Of a stretch of DNA of 64,000 nt, positions 36,317 through 44,961 are shown piece by piece. The stretch is from an uncultured Pelagibacteraceae bacterium (GTDB lineage Bacteria > Pseudomonadota > Alphaproteobacteria > Pelagibacterales > Pelagibacteraceae), in the NCBI GenBank assembly GCA_902571425.1, contig CACGBZ010000001.1, forward strand, positions 295,351 to 359,350, written 5' to 3'. Position 1 is the first letter of the stretch. Each line of letters begins with the position of its first letter. Both the position numbers and the translations under genes were made by a program. A model generated the notes under the pieces. The model made no database searches, was not told the DNA's origin, and saw only the letters and a program-made list of their open reading frames with translations.

Positions 36317-37091
36317 TAGATCCAATAAAATTTTTGATTGTTAAATTTACATCATCAGCACATTCAATACCACAAAGATGTTTTCCATCTTTAATGATCT
36401 TTAATTGACTTTTAGAGATTAAAGCATTCAATTCTTGAGACATTTTTACTGTTGAGCCAATATCATATTCACCTGTCATAACGAGTGTATTAGCTATAAT
36501 TTTATTAAAATCTTCGTCATTTTTATGATTAACGAATAGCTCATAAACTTTTAAAAAATTATTCATATTATTAGCAGACAGAATTGAACTAATTTTCTCA
36601 TATATTTCCGGATTATTTTCTAGATATTTATCAGTAAACCATCTTTTCAAGGCTTGTTTTGAGAGCTTTAATTCTTGTTTTGCTTGTTCAAATCTTTGAG
36701 TAACAATTTTTTGTTGTTCCTCAGTTCTTTTATAAATAGAGCATAAAAGAGTTAATGTTTGTAAACGATCATTATGTTTAGTTGCAAAATTTCGTGCAAT
36801 CAAAGACCCTATAGAGAAACCTACAAGATGAATTTTTTTAATATTTAGATGGTCTATTAGCTCTATTAGTTGTTTAGAAAAATCATCAAAAGTTATTTGC
36901 ATTTTTTCTAATGACGATTTTCCATGGCCTAAAATGTCATAAGCAAGAGTTGAATAATAATCAAAAAATTCAAGTTGAGGCTGCCAAATTTCGTGAGTGA
37001 GACCTACACCATGTACAAATACTATTGGTACTTCTTGAGCTTTTTTATTGAAATAGTAATAGGTTCCTGAGGCAGTAGTTCCTGTTGTCAT
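36309..37091 (-). CDS. Alpha/beta hydrolase, enol-lactonase/MhpC-like
   Basis: A 260-residue alpha/beta hydrolase. The oxyanion motif is FVHGVGL, the nucleophile Ser is in GFSIGS, the acidic residue is in GEYDIGS and the catalytic His in DGKHLCGIE. The length and order fit the 3-oxoadipate enol-lactonase and meta-cleavage hydrolase group. I start it at the ATG at 37091; the codon before is a TTG. It is the fourth gene of the LLM operon, where a monooxygenase-made ester, lactone or C-C bond could be its substrate. Confidence 0.85.
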   Translation of the reverse strand: MTTGTTASGTYYYFNKKAQEVPIVFVHGVGLTHEIWQPQLEFFDYYSTLAYDILGHGKSSLEKMQITFDDFSKQLIELIDHLNIKKIHLVGFSIGSLIARNFATKHNDRLQTLTLLCSIYKRTEEQQKIVTQRFEQAKQELKLSKQALKRWFTDKYLENNPEIYEKISSILSANNMNNFLKVYELFVNHKNDEDFNKIIANTLVMTGEYDIGSTVKMSQELNALISKSQLKIIKDGKHLCGIECADDVNLTIKNFIGSND

Positions 37092-37097
37092 CAAGAA

Positions 37098-37685
37098 TTA
37101 TTTTGGTTCGATGCCCATTTCTTTCATGTCTTGATACCTGTCACCAGTTCTTGCATGTGCTCTACCACTTGATGCACCACCAATTGCGATAACCACTTCA
37201 TCATCGAAGGGAGCATCATGAATAGTAAATTCATGAGTCAGGTAATATGGTCTTAATCCAGAATCTGTTTTATGCATCATAGGAATTGCAATCTTTGATC
37301 CAGCAGGTCCCCTTGTATTTGTAAAACTTAAATAGGAAGTTCCACCAACCGCATCTCTAAATTTATTTCCAAACCTTAAAGTATGAATAAAAGCCGAAGC
37401 ATGCTCTATTTCACCGTTCAGTCCAACTATACCCGCCTTACCATATGCTAATATTTTTTCAGGTGAACCTATTTCTTTTATCAATTCTGGAACAAGTAAA
37501 TCACCTAGCCTTGGCGCAAGATCTAAAATAGTTGGTCTGAGATCTTCAACAAAACCCTGACCATGCCATGGATTTTCAAACACTGCTGCTACTGATACCA
37601 TTAAAACTGGTTCTTTAGCCTCTTTGCCTCCTTCAATAAAAGTTTTGTCTACAAATTTTGTAAATTTTCTTAATTCTAATTTCAT
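37098..37685 (-). CDS. DUF1185 ('amino acid synthesis') family protein
   Basis: A 195-residue protein of the DUF1185 family, usually named 'amino acid synthesis family protein' without a known reaction. Conserved-looking blocks are ENPWHGQGFVEDL near residue 37, GEIEHASAFIHTLRFGN near 90 and AIGGASSGRAHARTGDRYQDM at the C-terminus. It has no signal peptide or membrane segment. It sits in the middle of the LLM-TPP-hydrolase-ALDH operon, overlapping the TPP gene by 4 bases, and is the best handle for comparing this operon across genomes. Confidence 0.85.
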   Translation of the reverse strand: MKLELRKFTKFVDKTFIEGGKEAKEPVLMVSVAAVFENPWHGQGFVEDLRPTILDLAPRLGDLLVPELIKEIGSPEKILAYGKAGIVGLNGEIEHASAFIHTLRFGNKFRDAVGGTSYLSFTNTRGPAGSKIAIPMMHKTDSGLRPYYLTHEFTIHDAPFDDEVVIAIGGASSGRAHARTGDRYQDMKEMGIEPK

Positions 37686-39385
37686 TTTTTTTCTCTATGC
37701 TTGAAACTGTCTCTCCTAAAACTGTATAATGCTTTTGGATCTACATCAACATCTATCACAGATGGCTTGTTTGATTTAATTGCCGCTCTTACAGCTTCAT
37801 TAATCTCAGAAATTTTTTTAACTTTAAAACCTTTTGCTCCATAAAGTTCTGCAACTTTATCAAATGAAGGGCTGGTAATATCTGCACCCAAATATCTTTT
37901 TCCAAAAAAATCTTTTTGATAAGCTTTTTCTGCTCCCCAGCTTTGATTATTCATCACAATAGTCGTTGTATTGATCCCGTATTCTACAGCGGTGCTTAGT
38001 TCTGAAATTGTCATTCCAAAACCACCATCACCCATAAGACTTACAACTGTTTTTTTTGGTTTTGCAACTTTGACTCCAAGACCACAAGCAAATGAAAATC
38101 CAACTAAACCAAAATCTAATGGAGTAAATAAAGAGGGAGGATCATAGTATTCTAAAGCATCAGTTGCTTGTAGACATAATGTTCCTGCATCTAAAGTAAT
38201 AGCAGAGTTTTTAGGAAGTACTTTTCTTAATTGTTTAAATAGACCTTTAGGCTGTATAGGAAAATTCAAACCTAAATTTTCTTTATCTCTATTTAATAAA
38301 TACTCCCTCCTTTCTTTTAAATAAGAGTTGGTCCAATTTTTTACGTTCAATTTAATTTTCTCTTTTTTAAGCTCATTAAATAGTTGTTTTGTTGCTGTCG
38401 CTGCATCTGCATGAATTTTTAATTTTGCTGGAAAATATTTTCCAAGCATTTTTTTTTCTATTTCAATATGAATAATTTTTGCTTTCTTATTTATATTTTC
38501 ATAGGTGTAAAAAGTTGAATTAAATCCAAGTCGTGTTCCAATTGCTAAAATTACATCTGCGTTCTTAACTAATCTCGATGCAACAGGATTTCCTCTAGGT
38601 CCCATTTGTCCTGCATTTAATTTATGACCAAATGGAATTGCATCCCCATGACCTGCTGCTGTAACAATAGGTAGGTTACATAGTTCAGCTAATTTTATTA
38701 CTTCTTTATATTTAGAATTATATTTTATTCCTGCACCAACAATAATAACTGTACATTTTGAAGATCCAATTAATTTAGCTGCCTTTTTAATATTTTCTCT
38801 ATTTCCTTTTTGTTTATTCTCATTTGTGAATGATGGTTTTTTTGTATTGATATTATAATTGTTTGAAGCTGCTAAAATATTCCTTGGTAAATTTACGCAT
38901 ACCGGACCTCTCCTCGGTTTCATTGCTAAATTAAAAGCATCACTCATAATTTTTGGAATTATTTTTGAATTTTTTATAGTCCAAGTTTTTTTTGTAATCG
39001 GTGAAAACAAAGACTGTTGATCTAAACCTTGAAATGCATCTTCCATTTTATCTTTAGTTGAATAGGAACCTGCAAGCGCAACTACTGGTGAAAAAGCTGC
39101 TTTTGCTTGAGCAATGCCTGTAACTAAATTTGTAGCACCAGGTCCATTTTGTCCTGCAATAATTATACCAGGTTTGTTTGAGGCTCTTGCGTACCCATCA
39201 GCCATATGAGTACCTGTTCTCTCATCTCTGACACCAATAAATTTAATACTTTTTTCATGATAAAGAGCATCAAACATTTCCATTGTTGCTGAACCAATAA
39301 GTCCAAAAACATGTTTTACACTTTCTTTTTTTAATGATTGAACAGCAGCTTGTCCGCCGCTAATTCTTTTTCGTTTTTTATTCAC
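37682..39385 (-). CDS. Thiamine-diphosphate-dependent enzyme (acetolactate synthase/decarboxylase family)
   Basis: A 567-residue three-domain ThDP enzyme. The catalytic Glu is in GVRDERTGTHMADGYAR near residue 55 and the ThDP-Mg motif is GDGGFGMT ... NNQSWG near 455-490. It belongs to the broad acetolactate synthase/benzoylformate decarboxylase group, which makes or breaks C-C bonds next to a carbonyl. No small regulatory ilvH-like subunit is adjacent, so a catabolic lyase or decarboxylase is more likely than acetolactate synthesis. It begins with GTG overlapping the LLM stop as GTGA. Confidence 0.9.
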   Translation of the reverse strand: MNKKRKRISGGQAAVQSLKKESVKHVFGLIGSATMEMFDALYHEKSIKFIGVRDERTGTHMADGYARASNKPGIIIAGQNGPGATNLVTGIAQAKAAFSPVVALAGSYSTKDKMEDAFQGLDQQSLFSPITKKTWTIKNSKIIPKIMSDAFNLAMKPRRGPVCVNLPRNILAASNNYNINTKKPSFTNENKQKGNRENIKKAAKLIGSSKCTVIIVGAGIKYNSKYKEVIKLAELCNLPIVTAAGHGDAIPFGHKLNAGQMGPRGNPVASRLVKNADVILAIGTRLGFNSTFYTYENINKKAKIIHIEIEKKMLGKYFPAKLKIHADAATATKQLFNELKKEKIKLNVKNWTNSYLKERREYLLNRDKENLGLNFPIQPKGLFKQLRKVLPKNSAITLDAGTLCLQATDALEYYDPPSLFTPLDFGLVGFSFACGLGVKVAKPKKTVVSLMGDGGFGMTISELSTAVEYGINTTTIVMNNQSWGAEKAYQKDFFGKRYLGADITSPSFDKVAELYGAKGFKVKKISEINEAVRAAIKSNKPSVIDVDVDPKALYSFRRDSFKHREKK

Positions 39386-40551
39386 GAAACTTTTTTAACT
39401 TCAGCATCAAAATCATCTTGGAAATGAGGCATAACTTTTTCTGTAAAAAGTCTTATACTTTTCATACAATCTTTATGCTTCACACCTGGGAAATTAGACC
39501 AAACTTGTAAATTTTGTAAATTCAATTCAGATTTTAATTCATGAATTTTATCAATCACATATTCTGGTGTTCCAAACAACATGTTTCTTTTATGTAAAAA
39601 TTCATAATTTAATAAATCTAATTTACCTTTTGTCTCTGGTAATTCTTCACCTGGATCCATATGATTTCCTAAGCCTCTCCAATGGCAAACCCATCTCATA
39701 TAATTTACCATATGTTCACCAGCCTTCTCTTTTGCTTCCTCCATCGTATCTGCAACAAACATATCTCTTACAAGCGAAACACCTTCGCCAAGAGGTATAT
39801 TTTTCTTTGTTACCTCTGATCTTTTATTTTTATAAGCTTCAAATTTTGGTTTCAAAGCTTTAACTGTTGGTATCCACATGATAACGTTGATATTATTTTC
39901 AGCAGCCCACTCAATTGATCTTATTCCATCAACGACTTGATGAATTGGAGGATGTGGCTGTTGATAAGGCTGCGGAACAACACTAATTTTTTTCATAGTA
40001 CTGTCTTCCATATTCATAAATTCTTCGCTAGGAGGACTCATATCATGCTGCCAAACATAATTTGGCGATGGATAAGTATAAAATTCCCCTTGGTGACTGA
40101 AAAATTTTTCACTCCATGCTTTTTTTAATACTTCTAAAGTCTCAGCAAATAATCTGAAATTTTTAGCCTGATCTTTTAAATCAGCCTCTTTGTTTAAATT
40201 TATTGCTTCTCTACCATAGATTCCTCTTGCTACACCGACCTCAACTCTCCCTTTTGAAAGTTGGTCTAATGTTGCAATATCCTCTGCTAATCTTATTGGA
40301 TTATGGAAAGTAATAACGTTTGCTGCCTGACCTATTCTAATATTTTTCGTTCTAGCAGCTGCATCTGCACCCATCATCAATGGATTAGTACAAGATTCCA
40401 TTCCTTCATGATTAAAGTGATGTTCTGTAAACCAAATTGAATTCCATTTATTTTGATCACAGTATTCTGTGATCTCTTTAGTCTCATCTAATAATTGATG
40501 ATAAGGTTTGTGTGTCCAGTTTGTAGTATTGCAGAAATATCCAAATTTCAT
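39382..40551 (-). CDS. LLM-class flavin-dependent monooxygenase (bacterial luciferase-like)
   Basis: A 389-residue TIM-barrel flavoprotein. Family signatures are WFTEHHFNHEGMESC near residue 45 and LDQLSKGRVEVGVARG near 100. LLM enzymes use reduced FMN and O2 to oxygenate or cleave sulfonates, ketones, amines or aromatics. No flavin reductase is in the operon. The start at 40551 is set by a textbook ribosome binding site (AAAGGAGG, plus-strand 40555-40563), one of the best in the window, and by the conserved MKFGYF start. It leads the five-gene operon. Confidence 0.9.
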   Translation of the reverse strand: MKFGYFCNTTNWTHKPYHQLLDETKEITEYCDQNKWNSIWFTEHHFNHEGMESCTNPLMMGADAAARTKNIRIGQAANVITFHNPIRLAEDIATLDQLSKGRVEVGVARGIYGREAINLNKEADLKDQAKNFRLFAETLEVLKKAWSEKFFSHQGEFYTYPSPNYVWQHDMSPPSEEFMNMEDSTMKKISVVPQPYQQPHPPIHQVVDGIRSIEWAAENNINVIMWIPTVKALKPKFEAYKNKRSEVTKKNIPLGEGVSLVRDMFVADTMEEAKEKAGEHMVNYMRWVCHWRGLGNHMDPGEELPETKGKLDLLNYEFLHKRNMLFGTPEYVIDKIHELKSELNLQNLQVWSNFPGVKHKDCMKSIRLFTEKVMPHFQDDFDAEVKKVS

Positions 40552-40656
40552 AAAGCCTCCTTTAAAAATTAATTTAAAGACGACCGATCCCACTTTCGTA
40601 AATCTATGAATTTAACGACGAGTTATGTATCGCTTTATGTATAAACTTTATAATTA
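40552..40656 (-). promoter_or_regulatory. Promoter/leader region of the LLM operon
   Basis: A 105-bp gap between the LLM gene and the upstream oxygenase gene, both on the minus strand. It contains the strong AAAGGAGG ribosome binding site for LLM and a more GC-rich patch (around 40580-40625). A separate promoter for the LLM operon is likely, but no -35/-10 pair stands out. Confidence 0.35.
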
Positions 40657-41625
40657 CTAACGCTGATATTCAATAAATTTCTTTAAAGATTTGTTAAGAA
40701 AATTCTCATAAATTTGACCATTATTTTTGAATTTCCTTCCATTTAGAAATGATTGGTTCATTTTGAAATCATAGGAAGGTTCAAAGAAAAAAGGAACAGA
40801 CAGTCTCTTACTTTTATTCCACAAAACTCTGTGATTTGTTGCTTTAAATTTACCTTTGCTTAGAAACTCTAATGCTCTTCCCGTATTTACTACTAAAGCA
40901 TTTTTGTTGAATGGTACATCATACCATTTTTTGTTTTTTCTATTTTGTACCTGCAATCCACCTTTTCTATCTTGATAGAGAACTGTAAATATTCCACTAT
41001 CAACATGTGTTTCACACCCAAGAGCAACACCATCTTGTTTTGATATTTCAACTGGTTTTGTTTGGTTAGGGTAATAATTAAATCTTAATGTGCTTAATGT
41101 TTTTAATCTTGAAAAAGCTTTACCAGAAATATCAGGATTTTTTTTATTAAGTTTTATTACACTTTTAAACAATGTTTCACTCAATCTATAAATGTTATCA
41201 AAATATTTATTTAAAATGCTTATTGAGCTTTTATTTAAACATTTTCCCAGATTAAGATGCTCTATGTATTGATTGTTTAGATTTGACGAATATTTTTTAG
41301 TTACCTTTAAATCACCTATATCTAAACCTTCTTTTCCATTTACATCATTAGGAAAATATCCTCTATATAGATTTTTATTTTTTTTATTCCATTTTTTTGG
41401 TGATAATTTCCTCTTTTTGCTATCTGGTAAATTAAAAAATTTATTGCCAACTCCACATGTTTTTTTAATTACTTTTAAATTAATTCCATGACCTATAATT
41501 TGAAAAAAACCAACTTTGATACAAGCTTTTTCAATTTCTTTAATTGTTTTAAACGCTCTATGAGTTTCAAAATTATTTTTTATTAGTGAAGATACATTGA
41601 TTGTCGGTATATAGTTTTTATTCAT
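40657..41625 (-). CDS. 2-Oxoglutarate/Fe(II) oxygenase, isopenicillin-N-synthase-like
   Basis: A 322-residue oxygenase. The iron triad is His207, Asp209 (CETHVDSG) and His265 (ATNHRV), and the 2-oxoglutarate-binding R-x-S is Arg274-Ser276 (KRLSVPFFF). The N-terminal DIOX_N region (IPTINVSSL ... FFQIIGHGIN) is complete. Relatives hydroxylate or desaturate small metabolites; the substrate here is unknown. It overlaps the EamA gene by 4 bases and is the last gene of the proV-led minus-strand unit. Confidence 0.9.
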   Translation of the reverse strand: MNKNYIPTINVSSLIKNNFETHRAFKTIKEIEKACIKVGFFQIIGHGINLKVIKKTCGVGNKFFNLPDSKKRKLSPKKWNKKNKNLYRGYFPNDVNGKEGLDIGDLKVTKKYSSNLNNQYIEHLNLGKCLNKSSISILNKYFDNIYRLSETLFKSVIKLNKKNPDISGKAFSRLKTLSTLRFNYYPNQTKPVEISKQDGVALGCETHVDSGIFTVLYQDRKGGLQVQNRKNKKWYDVPFNKNALVVNTGRALEFLSKGKFKATNHRVLWNKSKRLSVPFFFEPSYDFKMNQSFLNGRKFKNNGQIYENFLNKSLKKFIEYQR

Positions 41626-42575
41626 CTTCTTACTGGTGTTTCAGTTGCAATATATTGATCTCTAACTCGCTCTCTCATATAAATATAAATTCCAGCTGCT
41701 ATTATGCACGCAACTCCAATGAAGGTTCTAACTGAAGGTATTTCATTAAATAGAAAATAACCAGGTATCATAGACATTATTATTAAAGAATATTCGAATA
41801 ATGAAACAACTGACGGTGAAGCAACAATGTAAGCCGAAAATATACAAAGAAAAGCAATGGATGCAGCAAAACCAAAAAATAAAATAAACTTCCAAGTATA
41901 TTCAAAGTTTGAAAACCATTCTCTAAATATAAATTGTGTAGTGGGATCAAAATTAGGATCATTAAGTTGACCATTGCCCATAAATACAAAAATAATTCCG
42001 CAAAGTATTAATGCTATTAAGTAGAAATAAAAAAGCTGAGTATTAACGTCATCTTTATCAGACGTGTATTTTGTTATTGTCATTGAAGCTGCATAAAAAA
42101 ATGCGCATAGAACTGGTAATAAACTTTTATACTCAAAATCATCAAAGTTTGGATTTAAAACAATAAACACACCAATAAAACCAAATACAATTGCAGACCA
42201 TCTTCTTATACCGATAAATTCTTTTAAAAAAAATTTTGCAAAAATTGATACAAAAAACGGACATGAAAAAAATAAAGCATTTGCTGTAGCCAAAGGCATA
42301 TAGGTTAATGAAATGAAGAATGCTGAAAAAGCTAAAAAATGAAGAATAACTCTCACAAATGTTAAAAAAGGATAATAGGTTTTTAATGAAACTTTTTGGC
42401 CTCTGAGTTTGATGTATCCAAAAAGTAAAATTGCAGCAACAAAATATCTCCCAAAGAAGATTTCATAAAGTGCTGCTTTTTCAAAAATAAATTTGATTAA
42501 TGAGTCTTGCATTGCAAACAAAGTCATTGCTGCAATTATTAAAAGAATTCCTTTTGAGTTATTGTCAGTGCTCAT
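41622..42575 (-). CDS. DMT-superfamily (EamA) transporter
   Basis: A 317-residue protein with ten predicted membrane helices in two EamA repeats (first ending near residue 125, second after about 150). Members export or import amino acids, nucleotide sugars or other small metabolites. It is coupled to the 2OG oxygenase by ATGA and follows the thioesterase after 40 bases. The cargo may belong to the betaine/carnitine theme of this unit, but this is inference. A second, distinct EamA gene is at 48485-49357. Confidence 0.9.
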   Translation of the reverse strand: MSTDNNSKGILLIIAAMTLFAMQDSLIKFIFEKAALYEIFFGRYFVAAILLFGYIKLRGQKVSLKTYYPFLTFVRVILHFLAFSAFFISLTYMPLATANALFFSCPFFVSIFAKFFLKEFIGIRRWSAIVFGFIGVFIVLNPNFDDFEYKSLLPVLCAFFYAASMTITKYTSDKDDVNTQLFYFYLIALILCGIIFVFMGNGQLNDPNFDPTTQFIFREWFSNFEYTWKFILFFGFAASIAFLCIFSAYIVASPSVVSLFEYSLIIMSMIPGYFLFNEIPSVRTFIGVACIIAAGIYIYMRERVRDQYIATETPVRR

Positions 42576-42615
42576 TATGCACCTATATCAAAAAATAAAT
42601 CTCTAGAAAATTTAA

Positions 42616-43077
42616 TTATTTCTTCAATTTAGAGGTGAATAGAAGACCTTCGTTTGAAAATTTTGACTTATTTTGTTCAATAAAGTCTCTCATTAATTTT
42701 ACTTTTTCTTCCTCAAATTCTGTAACTCTTCTTTTACTTAAATCTATATAGAGAGATATCCATTCCATAGAGGCTGAAAGTTTATTAGTTTCTTGAGAAA
42801 TCATTTCCATCTTTAAATGAAGTCTTTTTTTGTCGTGGTCAAAATATGTTAGATTAACATTTACTTTTTCACCTTCTTTAACTTCATTTAAATATTTAGT
42901 ATTTGTCTCAACAACCATAGTACTTCTATTAAGATCTTTTGCTGCAGTTCCTCCCATTTTAAATTTTTCAAGTGCAACTTCCCATGCTTGATCAAAAATA
43001 AGAACATAATAAGCCATGTTCATATGATTGTTGTAATCAACCCATTCTTGTTTTACTTCGAAAGTTTTTAATAACAC
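42616..43077 (-). CDS. 4HBT hot-dog thioesterase, betainyl-CoA thioesterase-like
   Basis: A 153-residue hot-dog protein. The active-site loop WVDYNNHMNMAYYV near residue 12 and the downstream KYLNEVKEGEKV and DHDKKRLHL resemble, from memory, the carnitine-operon thioesterase CdhB of pseudomonads, which releases glycine betaine from betainyl-CoA. It appears to start with GTG two codons before the first Leu-Lys and follows proV with 1 intervening base. The proV coupling fits a betaine or carnitine role. A general acyl-CoA thioesterase (YbgC-like) is the alternative. Confidence 0.75.
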   Translation of the reverse strand: MLLKTFEVKQEWVDYNNHMNMAYYVLIFDQAWEVALEKFKMGGTAAKDLNRSTMVVETNTKYLNEVKEGEKVNVNLTYFDHDKKRLHLKMEMISQETNKLSASMEWISLYIDLSKRRVTEFEEEKVKLMRDFIEQNKSKFSNEGLLFTSKLKK

Positions 43078-43078
43078 T

Positions 43079-44104
43079 TTATGATCTTGTTAATGAAGAC
43101 TGTAATTCTTGATTTGAAATGTACCCCTTTACATTTCCGCTTTTATCAACCACTTCACAATTTGAATCTGAACAAACAATTTTTGGTAAGAAATCTTCAA
43201 TAAACTCATCTTCATTTACTTTTATTAAGTTTGATTTATCTATGTCATTAGCTTGATCAGCAGTTTTCATAATAATTTTTGCCTTGATAACTTTTGCTCT
43301 GTTCACATCTTTTACAAAAGCTTTTACATAATCATCAGCAGGGTTCATAATAATTTCCTCAGGAGTTCCTACTTGAACTAATTTTCCAGAATTTAATATT
43401 CCGATATGATCTCCCAATCTTAATGACTCATCTAGATCGTGTGTAATAAATACAATTGTTTTTTTTAATTCTGCTTGAAGATCAATTAATTGTTTTTGCA
43501 TATCGCTTCTAATCAGAGGATCTAGTGCGCTGAAAGCTTCATCCATTAACATAATATCTGTATCAGTAGCTAATGCTCTTGCTAAACCAACACGTTGCTG
43601 CATTCCTCCTGATAATTGAGCAGGGTATTGATTTTCAAAACCAGTTAGACCAACTGCATCAATTTTTTCCATTGAGATTTTATTTCTTTCATCCTCACCT
43701 TTCCCTTGCATTTCTAGTCCGTAACCAACATTTTGAATTACTGTTTTATGCGGGAATAAACCAAATCTTTGAAATACCATGCTCATTTTATGTCTTCTAA
43801 ATTCAATAAGCTTATCTTTATCAAGTGACATTACATTCGTGCCCTCAACTAAAATTTCACCATCGGTTGGATCGATTAGTCTATTTAAATGTCTTATTAG
43901 TGTTGATTTCCCCGATCCTGATAAACCCATACAAACAAAGGTTTCTCCTTCTTCAATTTTAAGCGAAACATTATCTAATCCAACGGTATGACCAGTTTGC
44001 TCTAAAATTTCATCTTTTGTTGCACCATTTTTTACCATTGGTAGAACAGAAGAAGGGTTGTTTCCAAAAATTTTGTATACGTTGTTGATCTCAATTTTTG
44101 ACAT
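43079..44104 (-). CDS. proV: Glycine betaine/proline-type ABC transporter ATP-binding protein (ProV), orphan
   Basis: A 341-residue ATPase. Walker A is GLSGSGKST, the signature is LSGGMQQR, and the N-terminal extension (KIFGNNPSSVLPMVKNGATKDEILEQTGHTVGL) is specific to ProV/OpuAA. A C-terminal region after residue 270 is shorter than two full CBS domains. Normally proW (permease) and proX (binding protein) are adjacent, but neither is here, so it must work with subunits encoded elsewhere or be a remnant of a rearranged operon. It leads the minus-strand unit with the betainyl-CoA-thioesterase-like gene and is divergent from the aldolase. Confidence 0.93.
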   Translation of the reverse strand: MSKIEINNVYKIFGNNPSSVLPMVKNGATKDEILEQTGHTVGLDNVSLKIEEGETFVCMGLSGSGKSTLIRHLNRLIDPTDGEILVEGTNVMSLDKDKLIEFRRHKMSMVFQRFGLFPHKTVIQNVGYGLEMQGKGEDERNKISMEKIDAVGLTGFENQYPAQLSGGMQQRVGLARALATDTDIMLMDEAFSALDPLIRSDMQKQLIDLQAELKKTIVFITHDLDESLRLGDHIGILNSGKLVQVGTPEEIIMNPADDYVKAFVKDVNRAKVIKAKIIMKTADQANDIDKSNLIKVNEDEFIEDFLPKIVCSDSNCEVVDKSGNVKGYISNQELQSSLTRS

Positions 44105-44229
44105 GATGTAATGTTCTAACAGTTACAATCATCATATGTAAAACAAATATTATACAACTTATAATTGTTTTAAGAAATAAAGGTTGTATTTATTTGCTTT
44201 TACTTATTTTTTAAATAAGAATTTTATAT
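44105..44229. promoter_or_regulatory. Divergent proV / aldolase promoter region with a spaced inverted repeat
   Basis: This 125-bp interval must drive both flanking operons. It contains ATACAAC (44152-44158) and its reverse complement GTTGTAT (44183-44189), 24 bases apart. A central position between two divergent catabolic operons would suit a shared regulator, but the arms are short and AT-rich. Confidence 0.3.
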
Positions 44230-44961
44230 ATGGCGCAAACAGATAAAGATGTGCGACTAGAGTTGTCTGCTCTCTATAGAATTTTACATATGTACGGTAT
44301 GACAGACCTTGCTAACCAATGTGCGGGGGCAAGATCTGCTGAAGATAAGAATTGTTCTTTTGTTCATCCTTATGGAATGTTTTATGAAGAAATTACCGCT
44401 TCATCTTTAGTTAAAATTGATCAAAACGGAAAAAAATTAGACTCAGATGGACCTTGGTTAAATGATGGATGTATTAACCTTGCTCAATGGATTTTTAATA
44501 AAAGAAATGATGTAAACTTTTATGTTCACGGACATGCTAACGATGTAATGGCAGTTGGAGGTACCAAAGAAGGTTTGATGTATCTCTCACAGGCTGCAGT
44601 TTATTTAAATCATCTTGTTGGATATATTGATTATGAATTTGTTGAGGACAAAGAATTTGGCATCAAATTTGAAAACCTAATTAGCAAATACGACATTTTG
44701 ATAACTAGAAATCATGGATATTACACAGTAGGAAAAACTGCTGCAGAAGCATTTTTCAGAGCTTATTATCTGGAGCAAGCATGTTCAGTTCAGGTAAAAA
44801 ATCTTGCTATGGGTTTAAACAGACATGAAATAGATAAACAGAAGGCTGCATATTTCTGGGAAAACATGAGTGACTCTGATGATTATAATTATGATGGAAA
44901 AACAGAGTGGGCTGCTTTATTAAGAAAACTAGAGAGAGAACATTCAAATTATAAAAATTAA
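44230..44961 (+). CDS. Class II aldolase/adducin family protein
   Basis: A 243-residue protein with the aldolase II fold. Zinc-binding histidines are visible in FYVHGHANDV near residue 97 and TRNHGYYTVG near 160, and the N-terminal DLANQCAGARS is typical. Members cleave phosphorylated sugars or act on other hydroxy-carbonyl compounds. It is fused by a TAATG overlap to the gamma-butyrobetaine-dioxygenase-like gene, an unusual partner, which hints at a non-sugar substrate. Confidence 0.88.
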   Translation: MAQTDKDVRLELSALYRILHMYGMTDLANQCAGARSAEDKNCSFVHPYGMFYEEITASSLVKIDQNGKKLDSDGPWLNDGCINLAQWIFNKRNDVNFYVHGHANDVMAVGGTKEGLMYLSQAAVYLNHLVGYIDYEFVEDKEFGIKFENLISKYDILITRNHGYYTVGKTAAEAFFRAYYLEQACSVQVKNLAMGLNRHEIDKQKAAYFWENMSDSDDYNYDGKTEWAALLRKLEREHSNYKN

